DNA from: DTLC01 sp964555645
GTDB lineage: Bacteria > Verrucomicrobiota > Verrucomicrobiia > Limisphaerales > DTLC01
Assembly: GCA_964555645.1 (NCBI GenBank)
Contig: CAZKTA010000007.1
Location: 1 to 64,000, forward strand
Reading direction: 5' to 3'
DNA length: 64,000 nt
Positions 37,193 through 45,409 of this stretch are shown one piece after another. The position numbers and the translations under genes were made by a program. The first letter of the stretch is position 1, and every line of letters starts with the position of its first letter. The notes below the pieces were generated by a model. It saw only the letters and a program-made list of their open reading frames with translations. It did no database searches and was not told where the DNA came from.

Positions 37193-39256
37193 TTACCAAC
37201 GGAGCAGTTGATCGGCAATAACCCCGCCGCATGACTGCCCTGCGCGGAACAGTTCAAGCCTGTGTTGCATCTCCGCAAGTGCATTTGTTGCGCCAGTGGC
37301 AATCGCAATATTAATGGCTGTCAAGATGGTTTGCTGTGCCTCGGCAAATCTACCTGCAGCCGCGTATGCACATGCCAGCGTATCCAACACAAACGGATTC
37401 TGCCCACCCACAAGCGCATTTGCATGTTCGGCAAACGCGACCGCCTCGCCCGCGTGGTCCGCCCCCGTGCGTTTGTCACAGGCCAGTAACCGCGCAAGCA
37501 AAGTTAACGCCTGTATGTTGTCCTTATCCAACTGCAATGCGCGTCGGAAATGCTGCTCGGCCTCGGTTGCGCGTCTTAACTGCAATGTTGCTTTACCTAG
37601 AAGCAAGGGTGGGCGCGGGTCTTCAGGTGCAAGCTGCTGCGCCATCGCGTAATGCTCTATGGCCTCGGCAACCCGACCGCGCTTCAGTAGAAACGACCCG
37701 TAATTGAGGTGCGCCAGAGGTGCGTTTGGCCGGAGTTGAAGTGCAAGTTTGTAGTGTTTTTCTGCGGCTTCATCTTGCCCCAACAGGTCCAACACGGTTG
37801 CTATGTTGTTATGGGTATGCGGCCGCGCAGGCTGAATTTGTAGCGCAGCCCGATAATGATCGAGTGCTTCAGCAAGTCTGCCCTGTTCCTGCAGCCACGT
37901 GCCGAGGTTGACATGTGCAAGCTCGTTGTCCGTGGTGACTGCTATTGCATGTTTAAACAGCGACTCGCTGTCGTGCCAAAATTGCAGTTGGTGCCGCGTG
38001 GCAACCGCGCACAAGGCCAACACCGTTGCCGCACCCACCCTGCAGATCCAACGGTTAACGTGCAACCACAACACCAATTCGGCACAGCCGTAACTAAGCA
38101 TGATGAAAACCCCAATCAACGGCAGGTAGGTGTATCGGTCAGCCATCGCCTGGCCGCCCACCTGTACCAGCCCGATCACAGGCAACAGCATCACAACAAA
38201 CCATAGCCACCCGACAACCAGATACGGCCTTTGCCGGCGCATCCGCCACGCAAACCAGGAAACGCAAACCAATACCGCGCCAGCGCCAAACATGTGCCAC
38301 CAAACAATTTGCTTCGGCAACGGGTAGATAACTGCAAGGTTCAGCGGCAAAAATGTCTTTGCAAGGTACGTGCCGTACGCCACAACTGCATTCGCAATTC
38401 GCCGCCACAATGGATATACCTCAAACGCAACCACTGCTTCGGCATGCTGCGCAAGTAGCGTTACAATGCTTGTTGCACAAGCCAGTAAAAAGAACGGGAC
38501 TTTTTCCAAAATCAAAGCCTGGATTGGAAGCGTCCGACCAGTCCTCAGAGCTGAGTGGGACGTGCCCGTCATTTGGTTCGACCGGACGCTCCCGAATCGT
38601 TCCAGTGGCCAGTAATCAAGCAACAACATCACAGTTGGCAAGCTCACCAACATTGGCTTTGACATCAGGCCGAGTGTGTAAACTGCGAGCGCGGCCAGAT
38701 AGTGCCCGGAACAACCCCGTCCGCCGGACTGCAGCACTGCGCGCTTGGTCCCCAGGCTATTCTGCTCAAAACTGGCGCTGCGCACTGCAAACCGCGCATA
38801 AAACAGGAGTGTCAACAAACCAAGAAAAGCGCTTAGCACGTCTTTGCGTTCGGCAATCCAGGCCACAGATTCGACACGCAACGGATGCAAGGCGAACAAT
38901 GCGGCGACAACAGCTGCTGGCCACGGCCGGTTGCTCAAATGCATCAACACAATAAAAACCAATGCTGCATTCGCAGCATGGAACAGCATATTGATGACAT
39001 GATGCGGGCCTGGGGCAGTACCAAACAATTCCGCATCCAGCATGTGCGACAACCACGTTACCGGGTGCCAGTTACTTGCGTGGAAAGTGCTGAAAGCCCA
39101 TTTGATCCCGGACAACGTGATCCCCGCCTGAACGATCCGGTTTTCGACCACGTATTGTGGGTCATCGTAAACTATGAACTGGTGCCGGTGCACCGGCAGG
39201 TACACCAGTATCGTTCCTAGCACAAGCAGCAGGCAAATGATACGGTTCAATTGCAT
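37193..39256 (-). CDS. TMTC-like membrane protein with C-terminal TPR repeats
   Basis: A 687-residue polytopic protein. The first ~420 residues hold about ten membrane spans. The first external loop has YDDPQYVVEN (acidic Asp-Asp), followed by SNWHPVTWLSHMLDAELFG and HHVINMLFHAANA, typical of bacterial relatives of TMTC proteins in the GT-C glycosyltransferase superfamily. ALHPLRVESVAWIAERKDVLS follows. About five to six TPR units (about 430-660) end the protein (for example LAHVNLGTWLQEQGRLAEALDHY). Bacterial members are usually annotated only as TPR proteins; a role in protein O-glycosylation is inferred from the eukaryotic family. It is convergent with the LysE gene. Confidence 0.8.
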   Translation of the reverse strand: MQLNRIICLLLVLGTILVYLPVHRHQFIVYDDPQYVVENRIVQAGITLSGIKWAFSTFHASNWHPVTWLSHMLDAELFGTAPGPHHVINMLFHAANAALVFIVLMHLSNRPWPAAVVAALFALHPLRVESVAWIAERKDVLSAFLGLLTLLFYARFAVRSASFEQNSLGTKRAVLQSGGRGCSGHYLAALAVYTLGLMSKPMLVSLPTVMLLLDYWPLERFGSVRSNQMTGTSHSALRTGRTLPIQALILEKVPFFLLACATSIVTLLAQHAEAVVAFEVYPLWRRIANAVVAYGTYLAKTFLPLNLAVIYPLPKQIVWWHMFGAGAVLVCVSWFAWRMRRQRPYLVVGWLWFVVMLLPVIGLVQVGGQAMADRYTYLPLIGVFIMLSYGCAELVLWLHVNRWICRVGAATVLALCAVATRHQLQFWHDSESLFKHAIAVTTDNELAHVNLGTWLQEQGRLAEALDHYRAALQIQPARPHTHNNIATVLDLLGQDEAAEKHYKLALQLRPNAPLAHLNYGSFLLKRGRVAEAIEHYAMAQQLAPEDPRPPLLLGKATLQLRRATEAEQHFRRALQLDKDNIQALTLLARLLACDKRTGADHAGEAVAFAEHANALVGGQNPFVLDTLACAYAAAGRFAEAQQTILTAINIAIATGATNALAEMQHRLELFRAGQSCGGVIADQLLRW

Positions 39257-39439
39257 CCGCTCGTGCCAATTGTATCAGTAAGGTCGTGCAAAGTCTGCCT
39301 TTTGCACCGCTAAAATTTCAGGTGCCAAAACCGGTTTGCGCACGGCGCATGCCACGCCGCTAGGTGTTTGCAGGTTTGACCCGTCGTACCTTGCATGGTA
39401 CAAATTGCGCCGGAAACACAAATCCAACTGCACCTGTAC

Positions 39440-40165
39440 ATGAAAAAAAGTGTCAAACCAAAGTATCGTCGTATCCTACTCAAGCTCAGCGGAGAGGCAC
39501 TCGGGGGTGAAGGCGGCTCCGGTATAGCAGTAAGCGCACTGCGGCACATGGCCGAGGAAATTGCCGAGGTGCACAAGCTCGGTGTCGAGGTTGTGGTTGT
39601 GGTTGGTGGGGGCAATATATTTCGCGGTCTGCACGGCAGCGAGCAGGGCATTGACCGTGCAACAGGCGACTACATGGGCATGCTTGCTACCGTAATCAAC
39701 TCACTGGCGCTCCAGGATGCGCTCGAAAAAATTGGTGTACCAACACGCGTCCAAAGCGCAATCACAATGCACCAGATTGCCGAGCCGTTCATTCGCAGAC
39801 GCGCGGTGCGGCATCTTGAGAAAGGCCGTGTGGTCATATTCGGCGGCGGTACAGGCAACCCGTATTTTTCAACTGACACAGCCGCGGCATTGCGTGCAAA
39901 TGAAATCCGCGCTGACGTCATCCTTAAAGGCACAAAAGTTGACGGTGTGTACGACGGTGACCCGAAGCTGAATTCGAACGCCAAAAGGTACAGCCACATC
40001 ACCTACGCCGAAGCGTTGCAGAAACAGCTTAGGGTGATGGACTCGACGGCTTTCACTCTCTGCATGGAAAACAAAATGCCGATTATCGTGTTCAACATGT
40101 TTCATCCGCACAATCTGCGGCGGATTGTCATGGGCGAACGTATTGGCACAATTGTAACGGCTTGA
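39440..40165 (+). CDS. pyrH: Uridylate kinase (UMP kinase)
   Basis: It phosphorylates UMP to UDP for RNA, DNA and sugar-nucleotide synthesis. 241 residues, amino-acid-kinase fold. Motifs: RILLKLSGEALGG, VVVVGGGNIFRG, DYMGMLATVINSLALQDALE, FGGGTGNPYFSTDTAAALRA, and VDGVYDGDPKLN. The ATG at 39440 gives the usual N terminus; a frame from 39395 adds residues not found in the family. In many bacteria pyrH follows rpsB-tsf; here that pair is 13 kb away. Confidence 0.97.
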   Translation: MKKSVKPKYRRILLKLSGEALGGEGGSGIAVSALRHMAEEIAEVHKLGVEVVVVVGGGNIFRGLHGSEQGIDRATGDYMGMLATVINSLALQDALEKIGVPTRVQSAITMHQIAEPFIRRRAVRHLEKGRVVIFGGGTGNPYFSTDTAAALRANEIRADVILKGTKVDGVYDGDPKLNSNAKRYSHITYAEALQKQLRVMDSTAFTLCMENKMPIIVFNMFHPHNLRRIVMGERIGTIVTA

Positions 40166-40217
40166 TTTTCAACTTCGACTGTAGCCCCCACTGTTTCGGG
40201 ATGCGGTCCTGATAAAA

Positions 40218-40859
40218 ATGAAATTTGCGTCGCGCAACGATGCCGGTGCCAAGCTTGGGCAATTGCTGGCAGAGCAGGGCGTGGATGCAGACCTCGTTCT
40301 CGGCATGCCGCGGGGTGGTGTAATTGTGGCTGCAGAAGTTGCACGCATATTGCAGCTACCACTTGACATCCTGGTTGTTAGGAAAATCGGGCATCCATGG
40401 AACCGCGAGTTCGCCGTGGGAGCAATTGGCGAGAACGGCGTGGTGCTCTTGGACGAAGGCGTCATTGGCAATGACAAGGCACTCAGGCATGAGCTTGAGA
40501 TGATTGTCGCTGAGGAAAAAACACGACTGCTTGAGTACAGACGCAAATTTCGGCGTGCGCACCCGACAGAGCGTAGAAACAAGTCCGTCCTGCTCGTTGA
40601 TGACGGGTTAGCCACCGGCGCAACGGCCGAGGCTGCAGTGAAAGTTTTACAGGCTCAAAGAGCAAAGTGCATAGTTGTGGCTGTGCCGGTGACCTCGACA
40701 ACCGCGGTGGCCCGACTCCGTAATGCAGGTGCGGACGTGATTGCGTTGCTTGTTGACCCTGACTTTGCGGCAGTTGGACAGTACTACCTTGATTTCACTC
40801 AAACCACCGATGACGAAGTGCTGGCCGCACTCCGGCAAAGCGAATCCGAAAGCAGATGA
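40218..40859 (+). CDS. Phosphoribosyltransferase-domain protein
   Basis: A 213-residue protein of the type I PRTase fold. It opens with FASRNDAGAKLGQLL and LVLGMPRGGVIVAAEVA, the pattern of the stand-alone PRTases often fused to hydrolase domains in actinobacteria. The PRPP-binding loop is VLLVDDGLATGATAEAAV, and a Lys-rich flexible region (EEKTRLLEYRRKFRRA) precedes it. The base substrate is unknown; the family resembles neither Apt nor Upp closely. A strong intrinsic terminator follows 66 nt after the stop. Confidence 0.85.
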   Translation: MKFASRNDAGAKLGQLLAEQGVDADLVLGMPRGGVIVAAEVARILQLPLDILVVRKIGHPWNREFAVGAIGENGVVLLDEGVIGNDKALRHELEMIVAEEKTRLLEYRRKFRRAHPTERRNKSVLLVDDGLATGATAEAAVKVLQAQRAKCIVVAVPVTSTTAVARLRNAGADVIALLVDPDFAAVGQYYLDFTQTTDDEVLAALRQSESESR

Positions 40860-41195
40860 CCGGTCTTGTCAAGGAACAAACACTTCGGACCATCTTTTTG
40901 TGATGGTCTTGCGCCATCAAAACGCTTGCAGGCCTCCGCTATCGGAGCTGTGCAAGTGGTTTTTTCCGGGTCTGAGCGAACCCAAGCGTTCTGTGGCCGG
41001 TTACAGCCGATCGTTTAACAGTACCCGGGCGAAAAATGTCGGGTTCGCGGAAATCCCGACATGTTCATCGTGGACAGACCAAAAACGCACCAGCAACCGT
41101 TCCAGTTGACGAAAGTTGCCGAACCAGGTAAAGTTCACGTTGACAAAGCTGGCTTGCTTGTGCATTTGGCTGGTGCGGCCAAAAGGTTTTACGGT
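40860..41195. other. Gap of about 335 bp before tRNA-Asn
   Basis: It contains two hairpins: GACCATC/GATGGTC at 40888-40908 and the terminator at 40925-40965. It must also hold the tRNA promoter, which I cannot assign with confidence. Confidence 0.5.
40925..40965 (+). terminator. Rho-independent terminator after the phosphoribosyltransferase gene
   Basis: CTTGCA pairs with TGCAAG and, inside a small internal loop, CTCCG pairs with CGGAG around CTAT. The stem is followed by TGG and six T residues. Confidence 0.7.
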
Positions 41196-41270
41196 TCCAG
41201 AGTAGCTCAATGGTAGAGCAGCCGGCTGTTAACCGGCGGGTTACAGGTTCGAGTCCTGTCTCTGGAGCCA
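41196..41270 (+). tRNA. tRNA-Asn (anticodon GTT)
   Basis: A full cloverleaf: acceptor TCCAGAG/CTCTGGA, D arm GCTC-AATGGTA-GAGC, anticodon arm GCCGG-CTGTTAA-CCGGC with anticodon GTT, variable loop GGGTT, T arm ACAGG-TTCGAGT-CCTGT, discriminator G and an encoded CCA at 41268-41270. No variable-loop insert. No integrated element is seen at its 3' end. Confidence 0.97.
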
Positions 41271-41329
41271 AAATTTTCGTGTGCGGCGCTTAGTTTGTAG
41301 AGCCAGCGGCCTAAAAGCGAGTCCGGGCG

Positions 41330-41557
41330 ATGCCAATTTACGAATTCGAATGCAATAACTGCGGGCACGAGTGCGAACTGTTGGTCAGGTCAACTGACTG
41401 GCGGGGCGCAAAGTGTCCAAATTGCGGCTCGAAAAAGCTGGCCAAAAAATTCTCCTTGTTCACCTCCAAGATAGCTGGCCACACATCAGGTTCTTCCGCT
41501 TCATCATGTAGCTCGAGCGGTTGCTCTTCATGCCGCGGCCGGCGTTGCAGACGTTAA
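41330..41557 (+). CDS. FmdB-family zinc-ribbon protein
   Basis: A 75-residue protein with the FmdB zinc ribbon: MPIYEFECNNCGHECELL supplies the first CxxC pair and KCPNCGSKKL the second. FmdB proteins were named as putative regulators of formamidase genes; the general function is unknown. The C-terminal tail is rich in Ser, Cys and Arg (SASSCSSSGCSSCRGRRCRR) with four more cysteines, which might bind metal. It follows tRNA-Asn after 59 bp. Confidence 0.85.
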   Translation: MPIYEFECNNCGHECELLVRSTDWRGAKCPNCGSKKLAKKFSLFTSKIAGHTSGSSASSCSSSGCSSCRGRRCRR

Positions 41558-41645
41558 CGCAGATCCAGAATACGCAGATTGAAAGTCACGTGCGGATTGT
41601 TTTCGCCCGCTGCCAGTAGGGTGTAGCGTTAAATGCCGCAGATTT

Positions 41646-42329
41646 TCAGTCTTCGCTCAACAGACGTCCGAGCTGCACCTCGCGCAGGTCTTGAACAAGC
41701 CAGTCCGGGTTATCGGCCTGCAGTTGTTTGCGGGTTGCGCCTCCGGTAAGCACCGCCAATGCCCTGGCGCTGATGGCGCGCGCACAGCGCACATCGTGCG
41801 GTGTGTCGCCAACAACAATAATTTCGTGCCCATCTAACTGCGTGCTCAAGAACCGACTCGCGCGCTCACGCGCACGCCTGGCAATATCGGCGCGGTCTTC
41901 GCCGTCCTCGGCGAATGCACCAACCTGGAACACGTCCCAGAGCCCGAAGTGCCGCAGCTTAATCTCTGCGCCTAGTCGGATATTGCCCGTGAGCAGACCG
42001 AGCACAGGCCGGACCGGAGTTCGCTGCAACGCGGCAATGAACTCCCCGACCCCGGGAATCACTCCGCCATCGCTGCGGCTCAGGAGATAATCGAGCCAAA
42101 ACGGGTACGCATCAAAAAACCGTTGGAAGTTTTCCTGGCTTGGTTCAATCCCGCCCAGCGTAAACATCTCGCGTACAAGCGAGATATCCGTCCGACCAGC
42201 GAATTTGATTCGTTCGGCGACACCGCGCAGGCCGAACACCGAGCTGAGGGTGCAGGCAAAAGCCGCTTTGCCCGCCCCGCCTGTGCGAATCAATGTGCCG
42301 TCAACATCGAAGAAAACCGCGCGTACCAT
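41646..42329 (-). CDS. HAD-superfamily hydrolase (phosphoglycolate phosphatase-like)
   Basis: A 227-residue phosphatase or phosphomutase. Motif I FFDVDGTLIRTGG carries nucleophile D8 and acid/base D10. Motif II is in LGLLTGNIR. Motif IV is VVGDTPHDVRCA. The helical cap between motifs I and II is the short type of Gph/PGMB-like enzymes. The substrate cannot be told. It lies just downstream of the NSS transporter and its small companion on the same strand (gap 68 bp). Confidence 0.88.
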   Translation of the reverse strand: MVRAVFFDVDGTLIRTGGAGKAAFACTLSSVFGLRGVAERIKFAGRTDISLVREMFTLGGIEPSQENFQRFFDAYPFWLDYLLSRSDGGVIPGVGEFIAALQRTPVRPVLGLLTGNIRLGAEIKLRHFGLWDVFQVGAFAEDGEDRADIARRARERASRFLSTQLDGHEIIVVGDTPHDVRCARAISARALAVLTGGATRKQLQADNPDWLVQDLREVQLGRLLSED

Positions 42330-42397
42330 TGGGGTCTAACAGGTTTAATGCACAAACCGAAAGCTGTACCCTGGGCTGAGCCATCCCGCACGTGTGC

Positions 42398-42553
42398 CTA
42401 CTCCGACTCGGTATCGTGCGTGTCTATATCCTCGATGCCGTGGAGTTTTTCCACAGGCGGTTTACGCACCAGCAAGCGATACAAACACCACGCAAACAGA
42501 CTCGTCACAAATCCAACTGATAACCCCAATACTATCCAGCCGCCGAAGGTCAT
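42398..42553 (-). CDS. Small single-span membrane protein, probable NSS transporter partner
   Basis: A 51-residue ORF starting 15 bp downstream of the NSS transporter on the same strand. It begins MTFGGWIVLGLSVGFVTSLF, a single membrane helix (about 5-28) with a Gly-rich first half. A basic patch (YRLLVRK) and an acidic tail (GIEDIDTHDTESE) follow. Many bacterial NSS transporters are followed by a tiny one-helix subunit (MetS with MetP is the known case); this protein has that size, topology and position but little sequence likeness to MetS. I infer an accessory subunit that helps assembly or stability. Confidence 0.7.
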   Translation of the reverse strand: MTFGGWIVLGLSVGFVTSLFAWCLYRLLVRKPPVEKLHGIEDIDTHDTESE

Positions 42554-42568
42554 TTTTTGTGCCTCGGG

Positions 42569-44212
42569 TCAGGTTGCCTTCCGGTTTTCTGCCGCCTGCG
42601 CAGCCTTTTCCCAGCGTTTACCTGCAGTTGCAGTCAATATCATAAAGAAAATCAGCACAATCACAATCAGCATAACGCTAAGCCGTGCCACAGGGTCCGC
42701 CTGAGGACCAACAAGGTCAAGCACGTAGCCCGTCGGGTTGAACTGACCGGTTTTTATGTCCAGGCCAAACACATTGAACAAAACGAACAACGCAAACACA
42801 CCAAGCAGATACAAGGGCGACACATACTTGATAATCGGCTTGAAAAATCCTGGAATTCGCATTTCAGCACCTTGATGCGCTTCTTCCCAACCGCGTTCGA
42901 GCCCGAGCACCCAGCCGAACATGATGATCAGCACTGTTGCCATTATAAAAATGCAAACTGTGCCTACCCAGAAGTCCAATGTGTCAAGCGCTTTAAGGTC
43001 TTTGCTAAAGTACACTACAAACGTGCATCCGAGCGCAGTCAACAATCCGAGCAATGCAACCGACTGGCGCCGGGTCAGCCCAAGGCCTTCCTCAAGAAAA
43101 GCTATGCCCGGCTGCAACATCGAAAGTGAACTGGTCACAGCCGCAAGGAATAATAACAGGAAAAACAACCCACCAAATAACCATGGTAATGGCATCTTCG
43201 AAAACACCAACGGCAACACCTTGAACCCCAGCCCGAATGTGCCCTGCCCGACTATGCCAGCCGCACCCAAAAACACATACGCAGCCGGCACGGTTATCAT
43301 GCCGCCAAGTGCAACCTCGCAAAACTCGTTTGCTGCAGCTGAGCTCAACCCGCTCAGTACCACGTCGTTTTTCCGTGTCAAATAGCTTGCGTACGTGATC
43401 ACAACGCCAAAGCCGACTGACAACGAGAAAAATATCTGGCCTGCTGCAGCCAGCCATAACTGTGGATTACACAATTGTTCCCCCACATTTCCTGGGTTCC
43501 ACATGTAACCCAGCCCATTTAGCACGTTCTGGTCGGGCTTGGCCGGATCGGGCGTGCCGAGCGTCAACACGCGCACCAAAATAACCAAACCCAACACAAG
43601 CAATGCCGGCATTGCGTATTTGCAAAAGAGTTCTATCCCTCGGACAAGACCACGATAGATCAGCACAAAGTTGAGCGTGAAAACAATCGCCAAAAACAGC
43701 ACAGCTTGATTATGGCCCGTTGAGAATGTCAGACCGTTCTCGGTTGCACCGACGAACCGCGCCCAAAAATCGCCATACGCAGCCACGTCGCTGCCCATGT
43801 TCAAGCGCCCCGTTAAAAAGAAAAACACATACCCCAAACACCACGCCTCGATGTACACATAGTACATGTAGATGACAACCGGGATGATCACGCCTAGCAC
43901 ACCGATATATTTGCCGAGAGGGTGGCGACTGATTGCATGTAAAATGCCGGGGCTGGAATGAAAACCCATCTGACCTGCGTACCTGCCCAAGGTCCATTCA
44001 ACCCAGCAAATGGGGATCCCCAACAGTATCAGCGAGGTAAAATAAGCTATCATGAATGCGCCGCTGCCGTATTGGGCGGCCAAGCCGGGGAACCGCAAAA
44101 AGTTCCCAAGCCCAACCGCGCTACCGGCCACGGCAAGGATTACCCCAAGCCGCGAACTCCATCGTTCGTTTGATTGCGCACCGGTCACAGCGATTACTTT
44201 GTACAAACCCAT
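42569..44212 (-). CDS. Sodium-dependent transporter of the NSS (SLC6/LeuT) family
   Basis: A 12-span inner-membrane symporter, 547 residues from the ATG at 44212 (the frame is open to 44272). TM1 has the unwound signature LAVAGSAVGLGNFLRFPGLAAQYG, where LeuT-fold proteins bind Na+ and substrate; TM2 follows with GAFMIAYFTSLILLGIPICWVEW. TM6 to TM8 contain FFSLSVGFGVVITYASY and FLLLFLAAVTSSLSMLQPG. The substrate is probably an amino acid. It is divergent from the sugar-nucleotide gene cluster and followed by a 51-residue membrane peptide that may be its subunit. Confidence 0.92.
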   Translation of the reverse strand: MGLYKVIAVTGAQSNERWSSRLGVILAVAGSAVGLGNFLRFPGLAAQYGSGAFMIAYFTSLILLGIPICWVEWTLGRYAGQMGFHSSPGILHAISRHPLGKYIGVLGVIIPVVIYMYYVYIEAWCLGYVFFFLTGRLNMGSDVAAYGDFWARFVGATENGLTFSTGHNQAVLFLAIVFTLNFVLIYRGLVRGIELFCKYAMPALLVLGLVILVRVLTLGTPDPAKPDQNVLNGLGYMWNPGNVGEQLCNPQLWLAAAGQIFFSLSVGFGVVITYASYLTRKNDVVLSGLSSAAANEFCEVALGGMITVPAAYVFLGAAGIVGQGTFGLGFKVLPLVFSKMPLPWLFGGLFFLLLFLAAVTSSLSMLQPGIAFLEEGLGLTRRQSVALLGLLTALGCTFVVYFSKDLKALDTLDFWVGTVCIFIMATVLIIMFGWVLGLERGWEEAHQGAEMRIPGFFKPIIKYVSPLYLLGVFALFVLFNVFGLDIKTGQFNPTGYVLDLVGPQADPVARLSVMLIVIVLIFFMILTATAGKRWEKAAQAAENRKAT

Positions 44213-44301
44213 GTGCAACCGCACCAGCCCAAACTGCACGCCTCTGACTATAAATGTGCTGGAAGCATCCAAAAATGCGCACTAGACTCGGCGACTTGGC
44301 G

Positions 44302-45276
44302 ATGGAAAAAGTGTTCGTTACAGGAGCAGCGGGGTTTATTGGCAGTCATTTGGTCGAACGACTGCTTGCGCTTGGCAAAAACGTCATCGGCTGGGACAAC
44401 TTTTCAACCGGTCAACCCGAGTTCATCGCAGCGGCAAAGGCAAACCCGCAGTTTAAGCTCGTTGAAGGCGATTGCCTTGACCAAGCCGGCCTTACTCGTG
44501 CAATGGCAGGATGCGATTTTGTGTTTCACCTGGCCGCAAATGCAGACGTACGGTTCGGCCTCGAACACCCGAGCAAAGACCTACACCAAAACACAATCGC
44601 TACATTCAACGTGCTCGAGGCGATGCGGGCAAATGGCATCAAAGGAATTGCGTTTAGCTCCACAGGCAGCGTGTACGGCGAGGCAACGGTTTTCCCCACG
44701 CCAGAAGACGCGCCCTTCCCCATTCAAACATCGCTGTACGGTGCCTCAAAGCTCGCTGGTGAAGGGTTAATCTGCGCTTATTGCGAAGGGTTCGGATTCG
44801 AAGGTTACATCTTCCGATTTGTTTCGATCCTCGGCGAGCGATACACGCACGGGCACGTATTCGACTTTTACAAGCAACTGCTCGGTCATCCCGATTTTTT
44901 GCGTGTGCTTGGCGACGGCACACAACGCAAGTCGTATTTGTACGTGCACGATTGTATTGACGCGATGCTGCATGTGGTACAGTTGCGAACCGCACGCCGC
45001 GCTAAACACAGGGTCGAAATCTACAACCTCGGTACAACCGAATACGCCCAAGTGAAAGACTCAGTCCGAATCATCTGCACCGCTCTAGGACTAAACCCGC
45101 GTGTTGAATACACCGGCGGTGACCGCGGCTGGGTTGGCGATAATCCGTTCATATTTCTCGACACAAAAAAAATCCGCTCAACAGGCTGGCAGCCGAAGCT
45201 AACAATCGAGCAGGGCATCTTGCGTACAGTGCAGTGGCTGCAACAAAACCGTTGGGTCTATGACAAACGCAAGTAA
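44302..45276 (+). CDS. NAD-dependent nucleotide-sugar epimerase/dehydratase
   Basis: An extended SDR of 324 residues, GalE-like. The NAD-binding loop is VFVTGAAGFIGSHLVERLL. VFHLAANADVRFGLEHP is the conserved A-A-x-A region. Catalytic residues are the Ser-Thr of FSSTGSVYGEA and Tyr-Lys of SLYGASKLAGE. The C-terminal part shows GDGTQRKSYLYVHDC, as in UDP-glucose 4-epimerases. It opens a cluster of sugar-nucleotide genes (44.3-50.4 kb). Start at 44302, just before the first strand. Its 3' end overlaps a candidate small ORF. Confidence 0.9.
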   Translation: MEKVFVTGAAGFIGSHLVERLLALGKNVIGWDNFSTGQPEFIAAAKANPQFKLVEGDCLDQAGLTRAMAGCDFVFHLAANADVRFGLEHPSKDLHQNTIATFNVLEAMRANGIKGIAFSSTGSVYGEATVFPTPEDAPFPIQTSLYGASKLAGEGLICAYCEGFGFEGYIFRFVSILGERYTHGHVFDFYKQLLGHPDFLRVLGDGTQRKSYLYVHDCIDAMLHVVQLRTARRAKHRVEIYNLGTTEYAQVKDSVRIICTALGLNPRVEYTGGDRGWVGDNPFIFLDTKKIRSTGWQPKLTIEQGILRTVQWLQQNRWVYDKRK

Positions 45277-45409
45277 AACCGGCCAAGGCATGCCAACCGG
45301 CAAAAAAATGTCCGCCCAGCAACACATCGTATTGTTGCTTACCTGTTTTTCGTTACTCGTGTTCACGGCGCTCAGTTCCACGATCTCCACTCATTGCTTT
45401 TGCTTATGA
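45260..45409 (+). CDS. Candidate 49-residue membrane peptide bridging two sugar genes
   Basis: An open frame from ATG 45260 overlaps the last 17 bases of the epimerase gene and ends in TGA overlapping the next ATG (ATGA at 45406). ATG 45290 and 45308 are alternative starts. The product has a Lys-bearing N terminus (MPTGKKMSAQQH), one hydrophobic helix (IVLLLTCFSLLVFTALSS) and a short tail STISTHCFCL. No family is recognised. The exact linking of both neighbours is typical of real coupled genes, but chance cannot be excluded. Confidence 0.35.
   Translation: MTNASKTGQGMPTGKKMSAQQHIVLLLTCFSLLVFTALSSTISTHCFCL

Noticed and set aside
41001..41210. Minus-strand frame upstream of tRNA-Asn
   Set aside because: The C-terminal half reads like a protein, but the start lies inside the tRNA antisense and no family is recognised.
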